Positions 44,238 through 52,774 of a DNA stretch of 64,000 nt are shown piece after piece. The notes under the pieces were generated by a model. That model was not told the DNA's origin, ran no database searches, and worked only from the letters and a program-made list of their open reading frames with translations. The position numbers and the translations under genes are program-made. Within the stretch, counting starts at the first letter, position 1. Each line of letters starts with the position of its first letter. This DNA comes from Monomorium pharaonis (taxonomy: Eukaryota; Arthropoda; Insecta; Hymenoptera; Formicidae). The DNA lies in assembly GCF_013373865.1 (NCBI RefSeq), contig NC_050476.1:13559197-13623196 (forward strand), in the 5' to 3' direction.

Positions 44238-46313
44238 TGTCGAATTTTGTGCCTGGAAACTACGATTTGCGGACAGCATTGATTTTTTGTTACCATTTGA
44301 AGAAAATTGCCGCAGAATCACATTGAATGCTTGTCGAAGCTTACGACTGCTGAGCATGCTTTTGGTAAATCACAGTACTTTAAGTGGTTTAAAAAATTTA
44401 AAAGTGGCGATTTTGACGTGAGAAACGAAGAACGTGGAAGACCACTTGAAAAAATTTGAAGACAGCGAATTGCAAGCATTGTTGGATGATGATGACGCTC
44501 AAACACAACAACAACTCGCGGATCAATTAAATGTGGCACGAAAAGTCGTCTCCATACGTTTAAAGCTCATGAGAAAGATCCAGAAGATGGGAAAATGGGT
44601 TTCACATGAACTGAATGAAAGACCGAAAAACCACTTGTAAAATGCTGCTCGCTAGGTACAAAAGAAAGTCATTTCTCCATTGAATTGTGACTGGCGATGA
44701 AAAGTGGATATGATTTAAGAATCCTAAGCGTAAAAGATCATGGGTAACTTCAGACAAACCATCGACATCGACTGCAAGGCCAAATCGCTATGGACGGAAG
44801 ACAATGCTCTGTGTTTGTTGGAATCAGAAGGATATAATTTATTATGAGCTGCTGCAAAACCGTTGATACTGAACGCTATCAACAAAAAATGATCGATTTG
44901 AATCAAGCTTTGCGTAATGTCGGAAAAACGACCAGAATATCAAAAAAGTCAACATAAAGTGATTGTTTCATGATGATGCACCATCACACCCCAGATAGCA
45001 CAAAGACATCCATTGTATGTCCAATGGATATCCGCTTCTGGACATTCGGATGTCCATTAAGAGTCCAAATAAGGTCCGTCGGACATTCGATGGACGTCCA
45101 TAGGATATACGTTTGGCACAACTTTGTATGTTCATAGAAAGTCCTTTAATGGACGTCCATGGGATATACGTTTGTGACAATTTCGAACATTCATAGAAAG
45201 TCCAAAATAAACCAAATTTTGGACCTATTATGATTTGATTATTTCTTTTGGGCTTTTTTCAATTAAAGGGCTTGCTGTAATAGTGGGTTAATCCACATTT
45301 TGTAAAAATTATCGACATAAAGCATGGACTGCGCATTTCCTGCAAAAAGCTCTTGAAAAGTGTCCGGCAGTAAGACAAAGAGGAGACATGATCCGGGTCA
45401 ATTTCTTTCTTTGTCTAGTGCCCATTATGCTACTGGTTAGACAGAGACAGCGCTTGACCCAGACCAATTGCTGTGTCCCTCTTTTGGTCAGAAAAAGAAA
45501 CGAAAAAAAAAAAAAAAAAAAAAACAATAAAAAAGAAAAACAAAGAAACAAAAATAAAAAAAACAAAACAATAAAAAACGAAAAAGAAATAATAATATAT
45601 TATAACAAACATTTAAAAAAATACCAATAATCAATAATGTTAATAATAAATAAAATAATAATACGTATTATTTCATATTATTTCATATCATATCTAAAAG
45701 TAGAACAATTAAAACAAACCTTTTGAAAATTAAAAATAATATAATTTATTATTATTTATAAATTAATATTAATTAGAAATATTGTAAATAATATATATAT
45801 ATATATATAATTTACAATATTTCTTTTAGATTATATAATAAAAATAATAAAGATAAATTATATAAAAGTAAGATCCAAGTGCAGACATAAATCAGATATC
45901 CAGCATAGGACGTTCTGAATAGAACATCCGTTTTCATTCCAATAATGGACATCCTATGAATGTCCATTTTATATCCATGGACATGCGGACCTGAATTGGA
46001 CTTAAAATGGACGTCCTTGGAACATCCAGTGCTATTTAGGACGCAGCAAAACCGGTCAAGGAAACGATTGAGGTGTTTGGTTGTGAAATACTTTCGCATG
46101 CGGCTTACTCACCAGATTTCGCTCCATCTGATTATTACTTATTTGCATCGATGGGACACGCACTTGCTGAGCTTCACATCTTACGAAAATGTACGAAAAT
46201 GGCTCGATGATTGGTTTGCTTCAAAAAAAGGAACACTTTTTTGGCGTGGTATCCACAAATTGTCAGATAGATGGGAAAAATGTATAGCTAGCGATGGGCA
46301 ATACTTCGAATAA
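44238..46313 (+). pseudogene. mariner transposase, disrupted
   Basis: The reading starts MSNFVPGNYDLRTALIFCYH, then MLVEAYD..., SDFDVRNEERGRP-like and QLNVARKVVSIRLKLMRKIQ then KMGKWVSHELNERPK, the mariner N-terminal helix-turn-helix and linker. The catalytic part begins near 44650 and is cut at 44989 inside the conserved HDNAPSH-type region (FHDDAPSH). It resumes at 46041 with AAKPVKETIEVFG, SPDFAPSDYYLFASMGHALA-like and ends DRWEKCIASDGQYFE. Several frameshifts and stops plus the 1-kb insertion make it inactive. The final catalytic aspartate is in the SPDFAPSDY segment. Confidence 0.85.
44990..46040. mobile_element. CCCAGATAGCAC element with GGACATCC words, nested in mariner
   Basis: CCCAGATAGCAC at the left is approximately inverted at the right (GTGCTATTTAGG), with AC on both sides (44988-44989, 46041-46042). 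The mariner reading continues across when it is removed. Words GGACGTCCAT, GGATATCC and GGACATTC occupy both ends. The centre holds a block ending in a long A-rich tract (45500-45640) that could be a SINE tail; frames there are artefacts. Confidence 0.75.
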
Positions 46314-46506
46314 ATTATTTTTTATCATTTTCATACAATATACGTGTATTTTCTATACAAAAATTCCGATTTCATATTTACATACCTGGTAAATAACGAT
46401 AACGCCTTTTTACAGTCAGTAACGAGTAACGATAACGAGCTACTTTTTACCGAAAGTAACGGTAATGGTAACGCATTACTTTTAAAATGTAATTATTTCA
46501 ACCCTG

Positions 46507-46849
46507 CATCTTTTTATGAACATATAAAAGTATGGACAAGTAATTGATAATAATATTAGAGAATCAATTTCTAAGTGGCTCGCCCAAGCAATTTTAAGGA
46601 TTCAAAGAGCTAAGTATGTACTTACATTTTAATCTAAATATCTATATAAAAAATTAAATATTTAATTCTTATTTAATCTAATTCTAATGCGATAATATTT
46701 AATTCTTACGGATAATCAAACAAATTAACAAATAAAAGAGAGAAATCAAGATTGAAAATGTGATAACATTTTCAAACAATTTTTGTATTTGATTAAATAA
46801 ACAGTTTTTTAAAATAATTACATTTGAAATATTAAAATAAGTTTAACTT
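46507..46849. other. AT-rich spacer, nothing recognised
   Basis: No termini or coding similarity seen. Confidence 0.4.
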
Positions 46850-47048
46850 CCTTTTAATAAAAAAATTATTTTAAATGTATTACATTGCAGTAATATTGTC
46901 ACAATGTTTCGTTACAATATTACAAAAACCAGACATCTTAATGTTACCAAAATTTTCCAGCAATGTTGTAGTAAAATTTTGCAATCAAATTACAATATTT
47001 TATTAAAATTATTCTGCAATGTATCTGCAATTTTTTGTGCTGTATGGG
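46850..47048. mobile_element. Right part of a CCCATACAGCAC element
   Basis: It ends TTTTTTGTGCTGTATGGG and consists of TTGCAGTAATATTG/CAATATTACA words on the inverse of the 39141 pattern. Its left end is unclear. Confidence 0.5.
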
Positions 47049-47865
47049 TTTAGTGTAAATAAATGAAATAAGGTTAAGTACAGATTTGCCAGTCTTTATG
47101 ATGCTCGAAGTCCAAATAGTGAGTTGAATTATTAAAATTAACCGGAAACGGATGTCATAATTATGTTAAATAAAACGTCTGAAGACATCCAATGCGAGTA
47201 TTGACGTGAATATTATGAATATAATTCTTTTAATGATAAACGGACGAAGCATATATGACGATATTAATAGTTCAATATACTGGTTCAGTTTTAGTAAAAC
47301 GTTTGTTACTACTATTTAAATAAAAAAATATCTACTATTATTGAAAACAATGCTATACGTACCTCCCCAACAAGCATTCCCATAGGTTAGACATCCTGGA
47401 TTAAAATGATGTATTTGAGTTATATAATACTAAATATAATATATAATTTCCAAACTTTTAATTTTATTTTATTATTAATATACCACTCAAAAGTTTAAAT
47501 AAATGTATTAAGAAAAATTTCTAAAAAATAATGATCGAATTGACTATTCTATTAAAAAGCTATTACAAATATATCATCATTTAGATTGGATAAATATCCA
47601 ATTATGTTTCGTTGGGAATGAAATATCGGAATATCTGCAAAAGGACCAAATGTAAATATCTGTCCATCATTTTGAAACTGTTTTTTTTTTTCGAACATTT
47701 TGATGATTTCGTCCCCAACAAAATCAGTTTTTTTCTGATTTAAATGATCATAATCTGCTCGTTATTTTCGAAAGGATAATTTGACCGGACAGTTTCCTCA
47801 ATTTGATAAACTTTGTAGAATAAATAGACACAAAATAAAAAGTAATTTGTTTTTATATATTTCAG
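47049..47865. other. AT-rich, nothing recognised
   Basis: No open frame, termini or repeats I can name. Confidence 0.4.
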
Positions 47866-48257
47866 GGGGGGTCTCATTTGCCTAATCCTCAGTTGCCTAC
47901 AGCTTCGTTTGCACACAAATTTTGCAAAGGTGCCCGATTGCCTACATGCCCGATTGCCTCATCTTGACTGTCTACAGCTTCATTTGCACACACGAAAATA
48001 ATTAAGGTACAAAAGTACGATTGCACACATGATATTATTTCGCTCATACACATTGCACACATGATATTAATACGTTCATACACATTGGACACATGATTTT
48101 AATACGTTTATACACATTGCACACATAAGCTAAATAAACAATATTAACACATTGCACACATAATATTAAAACGTTCATACACATTGCACACATGACATTA
48201 TTGCGCATATGCACATTGCATACGTGACATTATTACGCTCATACACATTGCACACAT

Positions 48258-48415
48258 CCCAGACAGCACAGGATATCCTATGGATATCCGTTTTATGTTC
48301 ATTTCTTGTCCTGATGTCCATGGACCTTATCCATAGGAGATCCATAGGATATACATTTGTGGACACTGAAGGGATATCCACTAATGGACCACTTTGTATG
48401 TCCATATGCTATCCT
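48258..48415. mobile_element. Partial CCCAGACAGCAC element with GGATATCC words
   Basis: CCCAGACAGCACAGGATATC opens a block of GGATATCC/ATCCATAGGA words. The right end expected (TGCTGTCTGGG) is absent, so it is truncated near 48415. Confidence 0.55.
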
Positions 48416-48589
48416 TATTTGTACTCGCTCCACACCATCTGTATGCACAAGTGAACTAAAAAGCAATATGGCCGTTTAAAATCAATATGGCCGTAGTAGT
48501 GATTAGGTTTTCGTTGGTTATCGGCATGTTTTACAGTCAGGTAAGAATCCTAAAAATTTTCAGAAATCATAAATTACGAGAGCAGCAAA

Positions 48590-48715
48590 GAATCTTATTG
48601 TGTGCTGTTAACTTTGCCTCTGCCTGATTGATCAATTCGCTAATATATTCCACCACAAATTCTCCTTTAACGAGAATGATGATGCTCGGCCGACGCTCGC
48701 TTGCTCGTAGGCTCT
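48590..48715 (-). pseudogene. SET-domain fragment (PR-Set7-like), inverted copy
   Basis: The minus strand reads QSLRASERRPSIIILVKGEF then VVEYISELINQAEAKLTAHN. KGEFVVEY.GELI..AEAK is the N-terminal part of the SET domain of the H4K20 methyltransferase PR-Set7/SETD8 (family form KGDFVVEYxGELI...AK). It is about 40 residues long, lacks the catalytic NHS and GEEL parts, and is a mirror image of the plus-strand copy at 48880-49010. Confidence 0.55.
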
Positions 48716-48879
48716 GACCTACGTACGTAAACAGAACGGTTACGTGTACACGGTAGCAGCGACGAATTCTAGACGTATAATTACAGATGGTAATAGACGA
48801 CGGCGAAGTGTACGCGGATTACGACGAAGATTTCGATAAAGAACAGCAACGAGATTAAAGATTGCAGCAACGGGAACAA

Positions 48880-49010
48880 TCAGAGCCTACGATCAAGCGT
48901 CGGCCGAGCACCATCATTTTCGTTAAAGGCGAGTTTGTGATGGAATATATTGGCGAATTGATCAACCAGGTAGAGGCAAAGCCAATGGCACACAATAAGA
49001 TTTTATACAG
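48880..49010 (+). pseudogene. SET-domain fragment (PR-Set7-like), direct copy
   Basis: The frame reads QSEPTIKRRPSTIIFVKGEF then VMEYIGELINQVEAKPMAHN. An upstream ATG frame from 48787 (MVIDDGEVYADYDEDFDKEQ) hits a stop at about 48857. This copy differs from the minus-strand copy at roughly 15 percent of bases, so the duplication is not very recent. It ends a little before the 371-bp MITE at 49094. A link to a real PR-Set7 gene elsewhere is inference. Confidence 0.55.
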
Positions 49011-49093
49011 TCCACTTTGTAGCCTATGTATATATGTATATATATATGTTTGTGTATATGTGTATATAAACATAAAATTTAATTTCTGTTATA

Positions 49094-49464
49094 CCCAGAT
49101 AGCCAAATGAAAGCAACGTGTTGTTATTTTGCTGTCACTTATTCTCTATTAATTTTATCAAACTAAAGCCAAGGTGTTTCCTCAAACTGTCTGTTGTTCT
49201 GACATCATATAAAATTCTACATTAGAATTCAACAAACTGACGGCAAGTTGTCAACATGCATGCACAATTGCTGTCAATGTGACAAGTTTATTATTCCTCA
49301 ATGCATGCACTTATAATTTTATAAATTCATGAAGGTTATTTGCTCTCCTGATGTTAACTTCGTTCCACGTTAAATTACAATGACAGCAAATTGTGGGCAA
49401 GTTCACAACATACATGCAGTGCATTAATTTGCCCGATATGCTTAATCTTGCTTGGCTATCTGGG
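49094..49464. mobile_element. 371-bp CCCAGATAGCC MITE, copy 2
   Basis: Same ends, same length and TA target as 39642-40012. Identity is very high by eye, which marks this as one of the youngest insertions in the window. Confidence 0.9.
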
Positions 49465-49849
49465 TAGTTGACGAATCACAATCATTTGTTGCTTAGACGA
49501 GATCACTCGCATGCTGCAATCATTGTCTGCAATATAAAGAATATTCGTTCCACGGTAGTCGTTAAACAATGGATACACACTATATATATGTGTGTGTGAT
49601 AATTACAAAATACTTTAATCTGCGCGCGTGTATGTGTGTGCCTACGCTTCGTACTGTTCCATATGGATTTGCGACTTTTAATGCAAAGCAAGGTCTATTT
49701 GCTTTTTTTTATTTTTAATCTATACCTACTTTTATTTTTATTTTTAATATGGTATATCTCCGAAATTAAAGCAGTTAGTCCTATAAGATCTATATAACTT
49801 TTGTTTAGCATAAGAAATATTAGTAGAAATTATCGTCAAATCAAGACGC
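49465..49849. other. Spacer with core-cassette trace
   Basis: CCATATGGATTTGCGACTTT (49659) is the inverse of the AAGTCGCAAAYCCATRTGG phrase of the word-element core, next to a TGTGTGTG tract. The rest is unassigned. Confidence 0.4.
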
Positions 49850-50560
49850 CCAAGTTATTGGAATTGTGCCTCCAGAGTGTATGAGCGCAATGACATCATA
49901 TGTGCAATGTGCATATGCGCAATAATGCCATGTCTGCAATATGTATGAGCATAATAATATCATGTGTGCAATGTGCATGAACGTATTAATATAATGTGTG
50001 CAATGTGTTAATATTGTTTCTTTAGCTTATGTGTGCAATGTGTTTGTGCACAATAATGTCATGTGTTCAATGTGTATGAACGTATTAATATCATGTATGT
50101 AATGTGCATGTGCGAAATAATGTCATGTGTGCAATGTGTATGAGTGAAATAATATCATGTGTACAATGTGTTTTTTTAGCTTATGTGTGCAATAATGTCA
50201 TGTGTGCAATGTGTTTGTGCGCAATAATGTCATGTGTTCAATGTGTATGAACGTATTAATATCATGTATGTAATGTGCATGTGCGAAATAATGTCATGTG
50301 TGCAATGTGTATGAGTGAAATAATATCATGTGTGCAATGTGTCTGCGCGCAATATTGTCGTGTGTGCAATGTATATGGGCGCAATAATATCATGTGTGCA
50401 ATCCTATTCTTGTACCTTAATTATTTTTGTGTGTTCAAACGAAGCTGTAGACAATCGAAATTGTAGGCAATCGGCAATGTAGGCAATCGGCAATGTAGGC
50501 AATCGAACTGCTCTGCTGAATTTGTGTGCAAACGAAGCTGTAGGCAATTGGTATTGTAAG
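49850..50560. repeat. TGTGTGCAATGTG word array with a 171-bp higher-order repeat
   Basis: About 20 words of roughly 30 bp (TGTGTGCAATGTGTATGAG + CGAAATAATATCA variants). A block of five words starting TGTTTGTGC at 50041 is repeated at 50212, 171 bp apart, nearly without change. The frame at 50275-50466 is a word artefact. Confidence 0.8.
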
Positions 50561-50576
50561 CAAGTGGGACTCCCCT

Positions 50577-50890
50577 TCTTAGAGTCATAAAAACCCAAGA
50601 CGTGAAACAAACTTTAGTAGCAAACAATTTCCGTGAAAACGTTTTACTTTTAAATACGAAAAATTGATGAAAAACTAAATAAACTAATAAAAAAGAACTC
50701 TGATTTTAAGTAATAGTTGATAGCTCCATAGCTACAAAAAAATTCATAAAAATTATGCTAGTGTATGACACATATACTAAAACATTTTAAAAAATTGTTT
50801 ACATAACCTGTTTATAAACAATTCATTTTGCTACTATTTTTTATCAATAATCTCTTTCATACCTATAACAAACCGTAGTTAATATTGTCC
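50577..50890. other. AT-rich spacer
   Basis: Nothing recognised. Confidence 0.4.
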
Positions 50891-51083
50891 ATCGCTACTA
50901 GGTTAACTCTAAGAAAAAATTAAATTAAATATTTTAAATAATTGAATAAGTACAATAATAATAAGATAAACCGGTCAATATATCGAGCCAATATCAATTT
51001 TCCTAATACAATAATTTATTAAATCGAAGATATATAATTATAAATTATTAAAAAAAACTGTGTTAAAAATGTTAAACAAATTT

Positions 51084-51119
51084 CGAAACGTTTTGACTAT
51101 ATATAGTCCTCTTCAGTCG
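51084..51119 (-). ncRNA. Degenerate hammerhead-like motif of the Penelope-like element
   Basis: On the minus strand CTGAAGAGGACTATATATAG continues TCAAAACGTTTCG. CTGAAGA fits the first conserved core strand (CUGANGA), GGACTA/TAGTC can form helix II, and AAAAC stands where GAAAC is expected (G changed to A). CGA before the core can pair with TCG after the presumed cleavage point. Short-stem hammerheads are known in Penelope-like terminal repeats. With the core G lost this copy is probably inactive. Confidence 0.5.
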
Positions 51120-51599
51120 TGACCAAATTATCAATATTTATGAATTATTGAACTTAAACATGGGTGAAGTAACGTAAACAAAAATATAATTAACCAGTTA
51201 AAAAATAATGATGATTGAATAACCATAAAAACAACGCATATTGTCTATAAAAATGTGTCATAATAATTAAAACGTGAACAAATAAATAATACAATCAAAA
51301 TAAATGAAATTATTAATATAATCAAAAATAATAAAATTTTTTTAGAAATTAACAGTCAGAAAATATGATCAAATATCTTTTCGAGAAATCTGAAAGATCA
51401 AAACCGACGGAAAACATGTAATTTATGAACAATATAAACCGATTGTAAAAAAACTATAGACTTACATACGTTGATTCCAGACAATATGAACACAAGCAAA
51501 AAAAATCAACATTTTCGACAAAGCGTTAAAACGACTGTAACGTTCGGTAGTCAAAGGCAGAATGAGCGAACTTATTGTCTGTTAGTCATTTTCGACAAA

Positions 51600-52190
51600 A
51601 TGTCAAACAAACAATAATATGAATTGTCAAGACACTCCGTGTCTTTTTGTAGATTGATGCCATTAACTTGTTCTTCAATATGGATAATTTTTTAAATTAA
51701 TCTTTTTTGGTATCTTGATTCAGAATCTAATATCTTAACGTTATCCCAGTCAAACAAGTGGTTATTTTTTAGTATGTGTTCTGTTACCACGGAGTATCTC
51801 GACAATTCTAATTTAAAATTATTCGCGTGTTCCTTAATTCTGGTAATTAAATGTTGTTTCGTCTGTCCTACATATGACGTTACAATTTTTATAGCATATT
51901 TTGTAGACAATATTATTAGATTTATGTCGGTTATATCCTTCTGCACCTTTATAAACACGTTTAATTTGTTGAGGCAACAAAAGCTAATCATGAACAAATC
52001 TTTATTAACAAAGGGGGCGGTTTTAGATATTTGCTTAATATAAGGCATTACGAAATATTTTTTCTTTGTGTGTTGACTTTCAGTTGTACCCTGATTAGTT
52101 TGAGAGTCTGTGAGTTTTATTTGATTATTGAAATGTTTCTTAAATCTGTTATTAATTTTATGAAAAATAAGATTTAATGGATAACCGTCT
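51600..52190 (-). pseudogene. Penelope-like RT C-terminus and GIY-YIG endonuclease
   Basis: The frame runs YPLNLIFHKINNRFKKHFNN (RT C-terminal/linker), YFVMPYIKQISK, TSYVGQTKQHLITRIKEHAN then NFKLELSRYSVVTEHILKNN, HLFDWDNVKILDSESRYQKR, LI-stop-KIIHIEEQVNGINLQK. SYVGQTK...RIKEH is the GIY-YIG nuclease core with its tyrosine and arginine; VTEHIL and ILDxE are the following conserved blocks. The first Y/C-rich part before SYVGQT is garbled (a deletion or frameshift), and one stop follows KRLI. The enzyme nicked target DNA for retrotransposition; this copy is inactive. Confidence 0.8.
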
Positions 52191-52199
52191 AGTAATATT

Positions 52200-52462
52200 G
52201 ATGCAAATTTCGAGGTTTTTTTGCCAAAAAGATGGATCTGACAACATAACTCTATCTATTAAGCTATATCGTTCTTATTTTGTGGCAAGAAGGATGATGC
52301 GAAAAAAACGACAAATATCTTCCCGAAAACATATCTATTTGTCGTTTTTCTCGCATCACCCTCGTTGCCACAAAATAGAAATGATCTATAGCTTAATAGA
52401 TAGAGCAGTTATGTTGTTAGATCCATCTTTTTGGCAAAAGAACCTCGAAATTTGCATCAATA
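52200..52462. repeat. Long palindrome with about 120-bp arms
   Basis: GATGCAAATTTCGAGGTT, CCAAAAAGATGGATCTGACA and CGACAAATA on the left are inverted on the right around the loop TCTTCCCGAAAACATATC. Each arm contains TAGCTTAATAGATAGAGCAG-like sequence (as seen in the right arm), which resembles a tRNA D-arm/A box. It is followed by (TA)n. A foldback element or head-to-head tRNA-derived pair is possible. Confidence 0.8.
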
Positions 52463-52758
52463 TATATATATATATATATATATTATAAATAAATAAATAA
52501 AAGTAAAAAATAATCAGAAATTCAAATAATTTCTAACTGTATTTATTCTTAATTATTTATTTATTTGTTTATTTATTTATTTTTCTCCTTTATTCATTAA
52601 TTTTAATAAAATAATTAATTTATTCATTATTAATATAAAAAATTAAAATAAAGTTTTAATTTGAAAAATATGTAATAAGCCCTTGGCATGCTATTCTTCT
52701 GCATACTTCAACCGTTTGATTGATAAATTTTATTTATTAATAACTCAATAAATAATAA
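52463..52758. other. (TA)n and AT-rich spacer
   Basis: TA repeat to about 52483, then TTTATTTATTT-type low complexity. Confidence 0.5.
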
Positions 52759-52774
52759 TAGCCTTGTTCGTTTT

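Larger units (their letters stand above)
43820..46389 (+). mobile_element. mariner element interrupted by a CCCAGATAGC element
   Basis: The ends TCAGGTCCGTAAATATAAAA (left) and the inverse of ATTTACATACCTGG (right) match the mariner at 58760-60000, and TA lies on both sides (43818-43819, 46390-46391). Removing 44990-46040 leaves about 1.5 kb, close to a normal mariner length of 1.3 kb plus small additions. Confidence 0.85.
42425..46506. mobile_element. hAT-like element with GTAACG word arms, heavily nested
   Basis: The left end CAGGGAAGTAACCTATTACT and the right end (inverse CAGGGTTGAAATAATTAC) give the CAGGG tips typical of hAT. Flanking 8-mers TATCTTTC and CATCTTTT match at 6 of 8. The left arm (42440-42580) and right arm (46390-46490) are arrays of GTAACG/GTTACCGTTAC words in opposite orientations. 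Between them lie a PIF-type MITE, an AGTTAA-word block, a Penelope-like scrap, and an interrupted mariner. Confidence 0.7.
47866..50576. mobile_element. Composite element with TGTGTGCAAT word-array arms and captured DNA
   Basis: The left tip GGGGGGTCTCATTTGCCTAA then GTTGCCTACAGCTTCGTTTG is inverted at the right (CAAACGAAGCTGTAGGCAAT ... CTTGCTTAC inverse, GTGGGACTCCCC). Next to each tip are words of the form GATTGCCTAC, then arrays of CATTGCACACATGATATTAT (left 48010-48256, right 49870-50400, inverted). Between the arms are a CCCAGACAGC element, an inverted pair of SET-domain fragments and a 371-bp MITE. No clear target duplication was found. Confidence 0.7.
50891..52195 (-). mobile_element. 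Penelope-like element, 3' part
   Basis: Minus-strand order is: RT/linker C-terminus, GIY-YIG endonuclease, 3' untranslated region with a hammerhead-like motif. The 5' part (most of the reverse transcriptase) is missing; at about 52195 it meets a palindromic insert. The 3' boundary is not defined. Confidence 0.7.

Noticed and set aside
45309..45630. Phenylalanine- or lysine-rich small proteins
   Set aside because: They are translations of an A-rich tract.
44990..46040. Insertion as an intron of the mariner transposase
   Set aside because: It has element-type inverted ends and a 2-bp duplication, no GT...AG borders at the junctions, and the other mariner copy lacks it.
52382..52459. tRNA gene in the right arm of the 52.2-kb palindrome
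   Set aside because: A D-arm-like stem is visible and the ends partly pair, but no anticodon stem or T stem forms.
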